A stretch of DNA of 61,126 nt from a virus: the IMG/VR virus record IMGVR_UViG_3300025305_000017, positions 1 through 61,126 of that record. One strand, 5' to 3'. This document shows, piece after piece, positions 7,177 through 15,368 of the stretch. A program made the position numbers and the translations under genes. The notes under the pieces are model-generated. The model made no database searches, had not been told where the DNA came from, and worked only from the letters and a program-made list of their open reading frames with translations. Numbering within the stretch: the stretch's first letter is position 1; each line of letters opens with the position of its first letter.

Positions 7177-7697
7177 GCGACAAGCGACGGTTGCCGGTGG
7201 CGACCGTCGCCGCCTAACTTGGCGGTAAAATATTCATCCAGAATCGCAAGCGCTCTCGCAAGTGCTGCGATATCCTTCCCTTTTATCACGCGCCGGTCCT
7301 CAAGAACCGCAGCAAGAATCACATTCTTGGCGTGATCTCCCCCCAATCTTTTGACGACCCCGATCATCTTTCCCGCATCCGCATAGGCTATCGCTTGCCG
7401 CTCGGATATGGTGTGGTGTGGTGTGGTGCAACCCCCACGTTCCCAGTTACTGCTGCCGCCGCCTATCATGCGCGCCCGAAAAAGCACTGACATGAAGTGA
7501 TCAGCGGTGTCATGTTGGTGTGGTGTGATCTTCTGTGCGAGAAGAAGCCTGTCGATCTCGCAACTGTCGACGCGCCTGATCCTGATGTCACCAGCACGGG
7601 TGGACGCTGCCTCTAAAACGAACGTGCCGTTGCCGTTGTCGAAAGGCTCAGAGATCTTTCCACCAAGATTCTTCTTTAACCCACTCGCTAACCTCAT
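7173..7697 (-). CDS. unknown protein downstream of the primase-helicase
   Basis: A 174-residue, basic, mostly helical protein. The frame is open from 7745, but the ATG at 7697 has AGGAG just upstream, within the 3' end of the primase gene that it overlaps by about 50 bases. Residues about 70-110 carry a Gly-rich segment followed by CTTPHHTI, encoded by a GTGTG pentanucleotide repeat (7409-7428). The C-terminal 60 residues form a regular helical region. There is no recognised domain. Its position suggests a replication or regulatory role, by inference only. Confidence 0.6.
   Translation of the reverse strand: MRLASGLKKNLGGKISEPFDNGNGTFVLEAASTRAGDIRIRRVDSCEIDRLLLAQKITPHQHDTADHFMSVLFRARMIGGGSSNWERGGCTTPHHTISERQAIAYADAGKMIGVVKRLGGDHAKNVILAAVLEDRRVIKGKDIAALARALAILDEYFTAKLGGDGRHRQPSLVA
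7409..7428. repeat. GTGTG pentanucleotide repeat, short copy
   Basis: About 3.6 tandem copies of the 5-base unit lie inside the gene downstream of the primase. The unit is the same as in the longer array at 9223-9256. Related short runs occur near 7515 and 12133. As the unit is not a multiple of three, gain or loss of one copy would shift the frame. Confidence 0.8.
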
Positions 7698-9456
7698 TCT
7701 TCTCCTCATAGTAACAGCCGGATGGGAGGTCGAAGTCAAGGACACGTTCTCCCTGAGATCCTAACCAACGGTAGCGCTGTTTCCAACAGATAATTTTTAC
7801 ACGCTCACGTTCTTCTTTGGTGTCATCGAAGCGTGCCACCGTGATGCCGGTGTCAGCAAAATTATACCAGTGAGCGCTCCCTGATAAATCATACCCTTTA
7901 GGAACGGGCACATTGCCTTCCTCCCTCCGCATCTTAGCGGGATGTGCAACGAACCACACATGGATATCGTGCAGCTTGGCGAACATGCGCACGTCGGTGA
8001 GCATGTCTGATATCTGCTGTGTCTCTGACTTATCTTTGTTGGGGAGTGCGATGTAGGAATAGGGGTCTATGATCAGCCCGCGCACGCCCATTCGTTGAAC
8101 AGCCGCGCCCGCTCGCTCAAGTATACTGGCAAGCGTGGCCTTCTCCCCCTCATTGTAGTCAATGAAAACAAAATGATCGGCGATGAAATCCTTGGCCTCT
8201 CTCAACGCCTGTTCGTTTAGGCGTGGTGTGGGGCCGTCGAAGAAAGGTTTGCCTGTAAACTTCTCTATCAACTGGGTTATGTGGGTTGCCGGGTCGTTCT
8301 CAAAGCTACATATCGCGAATTTCCACGACCTACTCCGTGCCAAGTTGACCATCACGGCATCCAAGAAACAACTCTTGCCACTCGACGGGATACCTGTGAC
8401 CACCGAAACATGCCCTGTCTTGACAGTGATCAGGTCATCAAGACTCGGGAAGCCCGTGCTTTCCCCGCCAACAATACCCTTACGATAGAGGTCATCGACT
8501 TCAGTTGAATAATGATCGGCGGTATTAAGGCCGCTAAGAGGATAAGGAACCGCGTCGGTGATCGCTTGCGACAGGGCTTCCGCACCGTGCTTAACCAACA
8601 CATCGTTGGCGTCCTTGCAGTCGGGAGGCCATCTTACCAGCCAGCACTTAGCCTTCCCAATTCTTCTGGCGAGTTCCTCAGCAAGTGCGTCACCTTGCGC
8701 GTCTCCGTCGGTCGCTAAAACTATTTTCTCCATGCGTCCGAATAATTCACGCGCTTCCCAAACGTAATTAAATTTCTTGTCCTCGCTTGGATCAACCCTC
8801 CTGTCCGAAAGCTTTGAAGGTGCGCCATTCGGAACAGACACTGCACTGATCTCCTGACCCGTTTCCTCGAATGCACATGTGCAGCTAAGGGCATCGATCT
8901 CTCCCTCGCAAACACACAAGGTGGTCTCACCGTTGATGCGTTGCTCACCGAAGAATGTGTGCGCGCCTCCCCCCGACTGCGTGTGGGCCTTGGCTTCCAC
9001 CGCTCTGAACTTGGTCGCATAGATTTGATCGCCCTCAAAGTAGGGGAAGCCTATGGCTGTGACCTCACGGTCAAGCTTGGGAAAGTATTTCTCGGTGGAG
9101 AACACGCCGAATTGCTGGAGAACGCTCCGTGATATGTGTCGGGTTGTTTCGAGATAAGCAAGAGGCTCATCATCCAGTGCCGCAGCCTCGGCGCGTTTGA
9201 TATCCTGAGGGGGCAGCGGGTCGTGGTGTGGTGTGGTGTGGTGTGGTGTGGTGTGGAACGGAACGCACCCGCTAATGTCACAATGGTGACAGTCGTATAC
9301 GAACCTGTCTTCCTTAATAAGTACACTTAAAACAGGCTCACGTTTGTTGCGCCCCTTCCTGCGGTGTGAGCATTCGGGGCATGTGATTCTAATGTTGGTT
9401 TCAATACGATGAGCAAACGGCTCACAGGCCGCTCTAATAGCGTCATCTAAGTGCAT
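7648..9456 (-). CDS. primase-helicase (T7 gp4/Twinkle-like)
   Basis: A 602-residue bifunctional replication protein. A zinc-binding site is formed by C26, C29, C56 and C59, as in primase zinc domains. A TOPRIM domain at about 180-290 shows the acidic motifs CVCEGEID and ATDGDAQGD plus a DANDVL element. A RecA-fold DnaB-type helicase follows, with Walker A GIPSSGKS (about 353-360), an acidic Walker B region LIIDPYSYI and an H3-like VWFVAHPAKM. It should unwind DNA and prime lagging-strand synthesis at the fork. Start: ATG at 9456 after GAGAGGAG. Oddity: a His/Thr/Pro stretch at residues about 66-78 is encoded by a 5-base tandem repeat. Confidence 0.93.
   Translation of the reverse strand: MHLDDAIRAACEPFAHRIETNIRITCPECSHRRKGRNKREPVLSVLIKEDRFVYDCHHCDISGCVPFHTTPHHTTPHHDPLPPQDIKRAEAAALDDEPLAYLETTRHISRSVLQQFGVFSTEKYFPKLDREVTAIGFPYFEGDQIYATKFRAVEAKAHTQSGGGAHTFFGEQRINGETTLCVCEGEIDALSCTCAFEETGQEISAVSVPNGAPSKLSDRRVDPSEDKKFNYVWEARELFGRMEKIVLATDGDAQGDALAEELARRIGKAKCWLVRWPPDCKDANDVLVKHGAEALSQAITDAVPYPLSGLNTADHYSTEVDDLYRKGIVGGESTGFPSLDDLITVKTGHVSVVTGIPSSGKSCFLDAVMVNLARSRSWKFAICSFENDPATHITQLIEKFTGKPFFDGPTPRLNEQALREAKDFIADHFVFIDYNEGEKATLASILERAGAAVQRMGVRGLIIDPYSYIALPNKDKSETQQISDMLTDVRMFAKLHDIHVWFVAHPAKMRREEGNVPVPKGYDLSGSAHWYNFADTGITVARFDDTKEERERVKIICWKQRYRWLGSQGERVLDFDLPSGCYYEEKNEVSEWVKEESWWKDL
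9223..9256. repeat. GTGGT pentanucleotide array in the primase gene
   Basis: Nearly seven uninterrupted copies of the unit lie in the primase-helicase coding sequence, between the zinc domain and the TOPRIM domain. They encode a HTTPHHTTPHH stretch. One unit more or less would cause a frameshift. Such arrays are prone to slippage. Confidence 0.85.
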
Positions 9457-9518
9457 GTGATACTCCTCTCTCTACCCTTGCGCCTGACTATAAGCTATGT
9501 TAGTTGTTCATTCTACTT

Positions 9519-9815
9519 CTAATCGGGGGCGGCGGGTATCCTCTCTCTCCCCACAACAATCCGCCGCTCCCCCAACCCTTCACGAATCCTTTCAAACCAG
9601 TATCGACGTTGTGCGTTGCCGCGCACCACCAGCTTTCCTACCAACCGTCGCATCTGTACTGGATCCCTCCCCACTAACTGACACACGTCATCGCAGTACT
9701 CAGTCGCGAACCACCCAACAGCCTCTGCTAGGTCACGCTTATTCTTGGCGTGGGCCACGTCCCACAAGGCAGACACCAACACCTCTCGCCACAGCTTGGC
9801 TTCAGCGGAGATCAA
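9519..9815 (-). CDS. conserved small phage protein between primase and resolvase
   Basis: A helical protein of about 98 residues with the pattern EAKLWREVLVSALWDV, then a Trp/Phe-containing helix and CDDVCQLVGRDPVQMRRLV. This style recurs in small phage replication-region proteins of unknown function. No ATG is available. The TTG at 9815, six bases after GAGG and inside the end of the resolvase gene, is my choice. A TTG at 9848 is the alternative. Confidence 0.6.
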   Translation of the reverse strand: MISAEAKLWREVLVSALWDVAHAKNKRDLAEAVGWFATEYCDDVCQLVGRDPVQMRRLVGKLVVRGNAQRRYWFERIREGLGERRIVVGRERIPAAPD

Positions 9816-10167
9816 CGCTGACCTCAACCCTCGGATCGTCCTTATCAAGCGCCCAATAAATGTGTTTCTCTTTTACTTGTCTATCATTCTGATAGACGCA
9901 CCCCTGCATGGCATCAAGCACCACTGACTCGTCAAGATCAGGACGGCGGGAAGCGTAATAAATTGTCATGGTAACAGATACATCTCCCTCCATGAGGGGA
10001 TCGCACCGTGGAACTTGGAGGCTGAAGGCTTTTAAAAATGACAGAGCTTTAGCACTTTTGATAAAGCGTGGCTTCGATTTGTGCATAACTAGTCTGCGTT
10101 GGTTGGTCTTGCTTGCAGGTTCACCGTGAGCCACAAAAGAAATAGTTGACACATCCTCTCTTTTCAT
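9802..10167 (-). CDS. RusA-type Holliday junction resolvase
   Basis: A 121-residue protein matching the RusA fold, a dimeric nuclease that cuts branched DNA during late replication and packaging. The signature is RPDLDESVVLDAMQGCVYQN followed by DRQV, where conserved Asp residues bind metal and the D-x-QV element ends the active site. N-terminal strand residues SFVAHGEPASKTNQRR also fit. Start: ATG at 10167 after GAGG. It is divergent from the nuclease gene at 10193 with only 25 bases between, so both promoters must lie within the flanking genes. Confidence 0.85.
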   Translation of the reverse strand: MKREDVSTISFVAHGEPASKTNQRRLVMHKSKPRFIKSAKALSFLKAFSLQVPRCDPLMEGDVSVTMTIYYASRRPDLDESVVLDAMQGCVYQNDRQVKEKHIYWALDKDDPRVEVSVDLR

Positions 10168-10192
10168 CTTATAACCTCATTGGGAGAGAGAA

Positions 10193-11074
10193 ATGAAAAT
10201 CACTAACAAGTACGAGTTGCCATCAACTATAGTCGATGCGCTGCGTTCCCAGCAAGCCCGATATTCAAAGGGTGATGCTTGGATGTCCGTCACGGGATTG
10301 CAACGTCCTCCCCGCATGTCCGTCCTAACCAAACAACATTGGGGTTCTCTTAGCGAGGACGCCTCCGATGGTGTGTGGAAACTGTTTGGCTCCGCCATTC
10401 ACGAGGTTCTCCAAGAAGGTGAGAGCAACTCCCTGATCAAGGAAGAACGTCTCTTTATGGAGATCGACGGAAAGATTATCAGCGGAGCCATCGACGTGCA
10501 GGAAGTGAGCGACTATGGCATCGCCATTACAGACTGGAAGATGACGAAGGCGCGAAACGTGCAGCCCGATTCGTATTCGATGCGGGGCTGGATTGAACAA
10601 CTAAATAGCTACGCCGCGTTGGTAGAGTTTAACAAAGAGTTCCCCGTCTACGAGCTTGCCGTGTGTGCCATCATCCGTGACCACAATCCCCAACAGAGGG
10701 AGCGTCAGAAAGATTATCCACCGTCGCCTATCCACATGGTGGAAATAGAACTATGGCCCCAAGAGAAGCGGCTGGCATTTATCAAGGATCGCATCGCCGC
10801 TCACGTTGAAGCAGAAGAACTATTCGACGTGACGGGCCTCCTTCCACCATGCACAGATGAGGAGCGCTGGAAGCGTGGCGACAAGTGGGCTGTCATGCCC
10901 AACGAAACGTCCACTAAAGCCTACCGCATTTTTGGTAGCGAAGAAGAAGCCAAGGCGCTGGCAGCCACTAAGGACAAGTATGTCGTGGAGCCTCGCCCAT
11001 CAAGTCCACTCCGGTGCGAGCGTTACTGTAGCGCTGCACCGTTCTGCGACCAATACCAAGGAGAATTGAAATGA
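10193..11074 (+). CDS. PD-(D/E)XK nuclease with probable Fe-S cluster (RecB/Cas4-like)
   Basis: A 293-residue nuclease. Core motifs are H in GSAIHEV (about residue 71), D in GAIDVQ (about 101), D-x-K in ITDWKMT (about 115-117) and Q in EQLNSY (about 139), the order found in RecB-family exonucleases. One Cys at about 220 and three near the C-terminus (RCERYCSAAPFC) match the four-cysteine iron-sulphur arrangement of Cas4 and AddB. It probably resects DNA ends for the annealing protein encoded two genes downstream. Start: ATG after GGGAGAGAG. It overlaps the next gene by ATGA. Confidence 0.85.
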   Translation: MKITNKYELPSTIVDALRSQQARYSKGDAWMSVTGLQRPPRMSVLTKQHWGSLSEDASDGVWKLFGSAIHEVLQEGESNSLIKEERLFMEIDGKIISGAIDVQEVSDYGIAITDWKMTKARNVQPDSYSMRGWIEQLNSYAALVEFNKEFPVYELAVCAIIRDHNPQQRERQKDYPPSPIHMVEIELWPQEKRLAFIKDRIAAHVEAEELFDVTGLLPPCTDEERWKRGDKWAVMPNETSTKAYRIFGSEEEAKALAATKDKYVVEPRPSSPLRCERYCSAAPFCDQYQGELK

Positions 11075-11337
11075 ACGCCGATGAGTTCAGAAAGCAAGCT
11101 GCCGAACTAAAGGGTGGCGAAACTATGGTCTATTTTAGCGGGCATCTCGGTGAGGAAGGAGAACGCAGCCGGGATATCTTTGAGTTAGGCCGTGTCGCGT
11201 GGCATTACGCCACCGATATCCACTTTGGAACACTTACCCAACGCCGCAACGGCGACAGGTTTGACTACCTTTTCACTCGTTCCAAGGACAAAACGAAACC
11301 AAGAAGAGATGGGAGAATAGACAATGAAGGGACGTAA
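11071..11337 (+). CDS. small protein of unknown function (88 aa)
   Basis: Translationally coupled to the nuclease gene (ATGA). Residues 1-65 look like a compact alpha/beta domain with MVYFSGHLGEEGERSRD and a central Trp-His. The tail is basic. Its place between nuclease and annealing protein suggests a recombination role, without direct evidence. The 3' end overlaps the next gene by 14 bases. Confidence 0.65.
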   Translation: MNADEFRKQAAELKGGETMVYFSGHLGEEGERSRDIFELGRVAWHYATDIHFGTLTQRRNGDRFDYLFTRSKDKTKPRRDGRIDNEGT

Positions 11338-11644
11338 GAACCGCGAGTGCCGCAACCGGCTTCTCGCAGAGAATTATCTACAGCAACGCACGATGGGGCA
11401 GGCGGGGATCATTTCCCGTTTGGGTCAGGCGTTTGGCCTTAACGAGGCATACATCTACAAGCTCCTCGCGATCCATCGTAAGCAGAACCCAGACATATGG
11501 AACGCTCCCGAACAATTATTGATGCAGCCACAAACTCTGCACGGCGAAAGACTGATGGCCTCTAACGCCATCATAGAGCCACACAGGCGGGTAAGCAGGT
11601 GGCAACGGTTCCTCAACAAAATGTCTGTGAAACTAGGAGTATAA
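11324..11644 (+). CDS. small basic protein with helix-turn-helix-like segment (106 aa)
   Basis: The N-terminal 50 residues are basic. The stretch GIISRLGQAFGLNEAYIYKLL has the spacing of a helix-turn-helix, so DNA binding is plausible. The C-terminus is basic. GGGAG precedes the ATG. It lies within the recombination operon and ends two bases before the annealing-protein gene. Function unknown. Confidence 0.6.
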   Translation: MKGRKNRECRNRLLAENYLQQRTMGQAGIISRLGQAFGLNEAYIYKLLAIHRKQNPDIWNAPEQLLMQPQTLHGERLMASNAIIEPHRRVSRWQRFLNKMSVKLGV

Positions 11645-11645
11645 G

Positions 11646-12494
11646 ATGGCAGCTAATAAAAAAGTTAAAGAGAAGGCCGAACCCACCTCCGTGTGGGCAA
11701 ATCTTTCGCTCATCGATGTGAGCGGCAGGATCGAAAAGAAGAAGGGAGCCGGGGGCATTACCCTCAGCTACTTATCATGGGCGTGGGCGTGGGGAACACT
11801 AAAGGATTCGTATCCCACAGCCTCATTCGAGAAGCACTGGTTCACCCATGAGAATGGCAGCTTACCTTTCGCCGTTGATGCAGCCGGACATTCATACGTC
11901 AAGGTCACTGTTACTGTGGACGACATCCCAGTAACCGAGACCTACCCCGTCTTGAACTACGCCAACAAGGCGGTGGTTCATCCCGATTCATTTGAGGTCA
12001 ACACAGCCCTGCAACGGTGCCTCGCCAAGGCAATCGCTTATCACGGACTGGGCCACTACATCTATGCGGGTGAAGATCTCCCCCCGGACGCAGCCAAGGC
12101 AGACGACGGCGACGAAGATGTCGGAAACAGTGGTGGTGTGGTGGAACAAGTGGAGAAGTCTGAGTTGACTAAGGCCGTGAAGGAAACATTTCCAGACGCT
12201 GTAACTACTGACATACATCAGGACGATGAACACAAATGTGGGTACGATCCAGATACGAACATGTTCCTGATCGATCCGAAAGAGAAGCCGTCAAAGGCGG
12301 TGGAATACCTCAACGATGCCCTCCCTATGATCGTTGAGAGGATCGACGACATCATGGTGTTAGGGGAGTTTTCTCAGAACCACCTCACCATGTTCAGAAA
12401 GCTGGCTGAGGACACGGGTGTAAAGGTTAAAAGCCTTCCGTTCATAGCCAGCATTAACAAACGCAGAGACGAGCTTGAGAAAGGAACAAAGTAA
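11646..12494 (+). CDS. single-strand annealing protein, DUF1071/Rad52-like
   Basis: A 282-residue protein. Residues 15-140 fit the DUF1071 group of Rad52-superfamily phage recombinases: WANLSLIDVSGRIEKK, the ITLSYLSWAWAWGTLK element, a Phe/His-rich strand, VKVTVTV and the NTALQRCLAKAIAYHGLG helix. It should coat single-stranded DNA and promote strand annealing with the upstream Fe-S nuclease. The C-terminal 120 residues are acidic then helical and less conserved. The start follows AGGAG. TAATG overlaps the next gene. Confidence 0.85.
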   Translation: MAANKKVKEKAEPTSVWANLSLIDVSGRIEKKKGAGGITLSYLSWAWAWGTLKDSYPTASFEKHWFTHENGSLPFAVDAAGHSYVKVTVTVDDIPVTETYPVLNYANKAVVHPDSFEVNTALQRCLAKAIAYHGLGHYIYAGEDLPPDAAKADDGDEDVGNSGGVVEQVEKSELTKAVKETFPDAVTTDIHQDDEHKCGYDPDTNMFLIDPKEKPSKAVEYLNDALPMIVERIDDIMVLGEFSQNHLTMFRKLAEDTGVKVKSLPFIASINKRRDELEKGTK

Positions 12495-12802
12495 TGGCTT
12501 TCGGAAACATTTTCGACAACCGCCCCCTCGCCAACGACGGTAAGTGGCGGCCACAATGGAAGGGCGACATGTCCTTTCGCGAGGTAGATATCAAGTATCT
12601 GGTTGACCAACTAAAGGCGGGGGTCAACGAACCCAAGATGGAAATGCAGGGAGAGGAACGGCAGGGAAAGAAAGGCCCCTACCTTAACATCAAGCTTAAA
12701 CAACCGTGGACTGGAAAATCTTCTCAACCCACCCCTGCTCCCGAACCCAAAAAGGAGAGCGAGGTTGACCTTGATAAAGCTTTTAACTTCGATGATCTCT
12801 AA
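12494..12802 (+). CDS. putative ssDNA-binding accessory protein (102 aa)
   Basis: A small protein with a structured first 75 residues (Lys/Trp/Gly containing, GPYLNIKLKQP) and a Pro-rich linker. It ends in the acidic-hydrophobic tail DLDKAFNFDDL, which resembles the protein-interaction tip of single-strand binding proteins. It immediately follows the annealing protein (start overlaps its stop). An SSB-like or recombination accessory role is inferred, and I do not recognise an OB-fold with confidence. Confidence 0.5.
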   Translation: MAFGNIFDNRPLANDGKWRPQWKGDMSFREVDIKYLVDQLKAGVNEPKMEMQGEERQGKKGPYLNIKLKQPWTGKSSQPTPAPEPKKESEVDLDKAFNFDDL

Positions 12803-13079
12803 GATCAAACGTCTGCGGGACAAGCGTTACCTTGTCCATGTGCGGCAGCAAGCTTGCCTTGCGTGTCGCCGCCCGTGGGCGGGTGACGCCCATCACATCA
12901 TGTTCGCAGAACCAGCCGCCATGAGCATGAAGGTGAGCGACAACTGGGTAGTCCCTTTGTGCAGGAATTGTCACCACGATCTACACATGGCTGGCAATGA
13001 AAAACATTTCTGGGAAGCTGTTGATCGTGACCCCATCGCATGGGCGACCAGTCAATGGAAGGAGTGGAGCAATGCTTGA
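12792..13079 (+). CDS. HNH-type zinc nuclease domain protein
   Basis: A 95-residue protein with CLACRRPW, then DAHHI and CRNCHHDLHMAGNEKHFW. This is the CxxC-HH-CxxCH-H arrangement of small HNH endonucleases of the DUF968/recombination type. It probably binds zinc and cleaves branched or nicked DNA. The ATG at 12792 lies inside the end of the previous gene. An upstream TTG at 12765 also reads in frame and has a GGAG nearby, so the exact start is uncertain. It overlaps the next gene by 8 bases. Confidence 0.75.
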   Translation: MISKIKRLRDKRYLVHVRQQACLACRRPWAGDAHHIMFAEPAAMSMKVSDNWVVPLCRNCHHDLHMAGNEKHFWEAVDRDPIAWATSQWKEWSNA

Positions 13080-13554
13080 CGAAGAAACATTACGCGAAGC
13101 CATCTTCACGTTTGAAGGCCAGCTTCATAGTGTCACCAACAACATGAAGGCCCAGACGGGGGTGCTGATAAAGATTTTAATACATCCCAACGACGTTCCA
13201 GAGGGGCTGCTTACCCACACCACAGCTACGCGCTTTCGTGTAGCGATGGCCGAGATCGGTGACGACGAACAGCCCGTGGTGCCATCGCACATAGAAGCTG
13301 GCAAGGGCCTCATAGCTAACGCCAGTAAACTGTGCCGTGATGACAGGTTCCAGACCTTCATGGCGACATGGGCTACCAACAATAAGCTTGGCCCCGTAAT
13401 AGAGGACACTCTTGAGGATCAAACCAGAGCATATGTGCGCGCTGCCCTCAACGTAGAGTCTCTCAGTGAACTCAAAGAAAACAAAAGCGTGCAGCGCACC
13501 TTCCGTGCATTGCGTGATGAATTTGAAATGACAACCAACGGAGAGAGTCAATGA
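13072..13554 (+). CDS. unknown protein of the recombination operon (160 aa)
   Basis: A soluble protein with an alpha/beta N-terminal half (QTGVLIKILIHPNDV) and a helical C-terminal half. The ATG at 13072 follows AAGGAG, so I set aside an upstream in-frame ATG at 12997 that lies within the HNH gene. It overlaps genes on both sides by a few bases, as is usual in this operon. No catalytic motif is visible. Confidence 0.7.
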   Translation: MLDEETLREAIFTFEGQLHSVTNNMKAQTGVLIKILIHPNDVPEGLLTHTTATRFRVAMAEIGDDEQPVVPSHIEAGKGLIANASKLCRDDRFQTFMATWATNNKLGPVIEDTLEDQTRAYVRAALNVESLSELKENKSVQRTFRALRDEFEMTTNGESQ

Positions 13555-13778
13555 GCCAGATGGACAGGCCGCAAAAACTAGGCGGTGAGAACAAGAAGTA
13601 TTCTTTCTTAGCTCCGCGCCACGTTCTTGAGGCGCTTCATATACTAGCAAGGCAGCAACACTGCACCACAGCTACGTTGATGAGGCGCATTATTGAGGAC
13701 TACGTCATGCGATCACCAACCTTTGCCCAGCGTCCCGACCATAACGGGGAGCGGAACGGTGAGCAGACCTCTCTATGA
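13551..13778 (+). CDS. ribbon-helix-helix DNA-binding protein (75 aa)
   Basis: Residues 15-53 (KKYSFLAPRHVLEALHIL, then CTTATLMRRIIEDYV) show the strand-helix-helix pattern of Arc/MetJ-type dimeric repressors. It probably regulates phage transcription. The start overlaps the previous stop (ATGA), and the stop lies inside the next gene. No binding site could be assigned. Confidence 0.7.
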   Translation: MSQMDRPQKLGGENKKYSFLAPRHVLEALHILARQQHCTTATLMRRIIEDYVMRSPTFAQRPDHNGERNGEQTSL

Positions 13779-14181
13779 AAGCGAGGAAGACCGCAACCAT
13801 GAAGCTACAATAGCCCAGAAAATTGCATTGGCGTGGGGCTGTGAGATTCATAAGACCCCACCCAAAGCACCTTACGACTACTGTGTCGTAAAGGATGGGC
13901 TGATAAGGGGAGTAGTAGAAATCAAGATGCGGAAGAATACACACGATTATTATGCCACCTTCCTGTTGAGCGTAGACAAGGTCGTGCGCTGCAACCAACA
14001 CGCCCAGCTTATCGGCTGCCCCTTCATCGTCGTGGTTCAATACACAGATGCACTCAAGTGGTGGCGCTTTGCTGAGGGGGAGTACTCCACAGAAATAGGT
14101 GGGCGCTTTGACCGGGGCGATGCTCTGGATGTGGAGCCTGTTATCCATGTACCCCTTCGACACTTCAAGGAGATAGGGTGA
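13759..14181 (+). CDS. PD-(D/E)XK-superfamily nuclease-like protein (140 aa)
   Basis: The core YDYCVVKDG - GVVEIKMR matches the Asp then Glu-x-Lys arrangement of small restriction-endonuclease-fold nucleases, followed by a helix with Tyr residues and the strand CPFIVVVQYTD. The GTG at 13759 after GGGGAG is preferred. The frame is open further upstream inside the ribbon-helix-helix gene but without a ribosome site. It could act in recombination or in degradation of host DNA. Confidence 0.65.
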   Translation: MSRPLYESEEDRNHEATIAQKIALAWGCEIHKTPPKAPYDYCVVKDGLIRGVVEIKMRKNTHDYYATFLLSVDKVVRCNQHAQLIGCPFIVVVQYTDALKWWRFAEGEYSTEIGGRFDRGDALDVEPVIHVPLRHFKEIG

Positions 14182-14987
14182 TGGAGTACATCAGTATAGG
14201 TATAGGGCTACTGCGTCTGTTGTTCGACGCTCATGTCTATGGGGCGTCGGCAGACATCCTTATTGAGGAGTGGGTCTACGGACGTGGGTCATACATCATC
14301 CACTCTGAGATCACCGAAGCACAGGCTTGCGCCAAAGCAGAGTCGAGAGCGAAGCTTGATGCCATACACTCATTCAATGGGGAGTACATTGCCAGCGACA
14401 CCTTCATGGCCTGTAAAGAAAAGGACGACAACGTCGAGTGTCCACTACACACATTCACATGGTCGATGCTTGACGGGTTGATCAGCGGGGTACGCAACAA
14501 GACAGTGCGCGCCACCGAGAACCTAGAAGATCAAAGGATATGCCGTGTCACGCTGGAGGCACGGGTGTCTACGAGACCCGAACCTTTCGATCCCAACTTC
14601 GATTTACAGGTGCGCCTATCAACGGCGACCCTGCGTCATGGCGATCCCCTCACTATAGAGGTCGAGCCGACGCAGCCTATGTACCTCAACATCTTGGTCG
14701 AGGACTACAGCCACACCCTCACCAAAATATTTCCCAACCAGTTTGAAGAGGAGTCGCACACGACAAGTGGGAGGGTCATCCCATCGAGCGAAGCCTATAA
14801 TTTTGTAGCTGAGTTCCCGTCCCACTTATCAGGGAACGACGCGCAGGAGATAGTGCATGTGCTGGGCACACGCGACCCTCTATTACTCCTCGCCCAGTAC
14901 AGCATCGAAGATTTTAACCTCAAGCTTCTTGAGTTACCCAACAGCAAGAAGCGATACGTCAAGAAAGCCTACCGACTTGTTAAATAA
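14181..14987 (+). CDS. exported DUF4384-like protein
   Basis: A 268-residue protein. The N-terminal 25 residues are hydrophobic with an AxA-like end (VYGASA) and may be a signal peptide. Residues about 60-120 contain several Cys. Residues about 145-230 match the DUF4384 beta domain: DPLTIEVEPTQPMYLNILV, then IFPNQF and the IPSSEAYNFV strand. DUF4384 domains are found in bacterial envelope proteins and accompany LPP20 or CsgG-type lipoproteins. A lipoprotein of the LPP20 type is encoded 0.8 kb downstream. The start at 14181 lies 8 bases after AAGGAG. Confidence 0.7.
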   Translation: MEYISIGIGLLRLLFDAHVYGASADILIEEWVYGRGSYIIHSEITEAQACAKAESRAKLDAIHSFNGEYIASDTFMACKEKDDNVECPLHTFTWSMLDGLISGVRNKTVRATENLEDQRICRVTLEARVSTRPEPFDPNFDLQVRLSTATLRHGDPLTIEVEPTQPMYLNILVEDYSHTLTKIFPNQFEEESHTTSGRVIPSSEAYNFVAEFPSHLSGNDAQEIVHVLGTRDPLLLLAQYSIEDFNLKLLELPNSKKRYVKKAYRLVK

Positions 14988-15036
14988 GTGCAGTTGTAAC
15001 AACACAATCTTAATTCACACAGAAGGATACCACAAA

Positions 15037-15351
15037 ATGGCTACATCAAAAAAAGGACGTGCATCTAAATTGGTTCCCTATTCGGCATTCGAGCAGGGAT
15101 GCCTTGATCTTAATCTCGCCAAGGATAACCTCGCAGCCCAAATGGGTTATTCCAACGGCGTTGCCGTTCACTGGGAGAAGACCGGCTTCATGCCGCGTGT
15201 TGCGGCTATGGCTATCGATAGCCTGCGCAAACGCTCGGGCAGTTGCCAGTCGATGACGACGATGCTGGTTCTGGTCGAGCCTAAGGACATCCAACTGGTC
15301 GAGGGTGTTTTGGACAGTCTCCCCTGCGCTATACAGAAACTACCGATCTAG
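15037..15351 (+). CDS. helix-turn-helix protein (104 aa)
   Basis: Residues 20-70 (FEQGCLDLNLAKDNLAAQMG, then HWEKTGFMPRVAAM) have the helix spacing of Cro/XRE-type DNA-binding domains. The tail resembles a small dimerisation region. The ATG follows GAAGGA. A 49-base gap to the previous gene may hold its own promoter. It probably regulates the accessory region. Partner operators are not identified. Confidence 0.65.
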   Translation: MATSKKGRASKLVPYSAFEQGCLDLNLAKDNLAAQMGYSNGVAVHWEKTGFMPRVAAMAIDSLRKRSGSCQSMTTMLVLVEPKDIQLVEGVLDSLPCAIQKLPI

Positions 15352-15368
15352 CGAATGGGAGAAGACAT

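Noticed and set aside
7409-9256. GTGTG arrays as CRISPR or telomere repeats
   Set aside because: There are no spacers, the units are only five bases, and both arrays lie within conserved coding frames.
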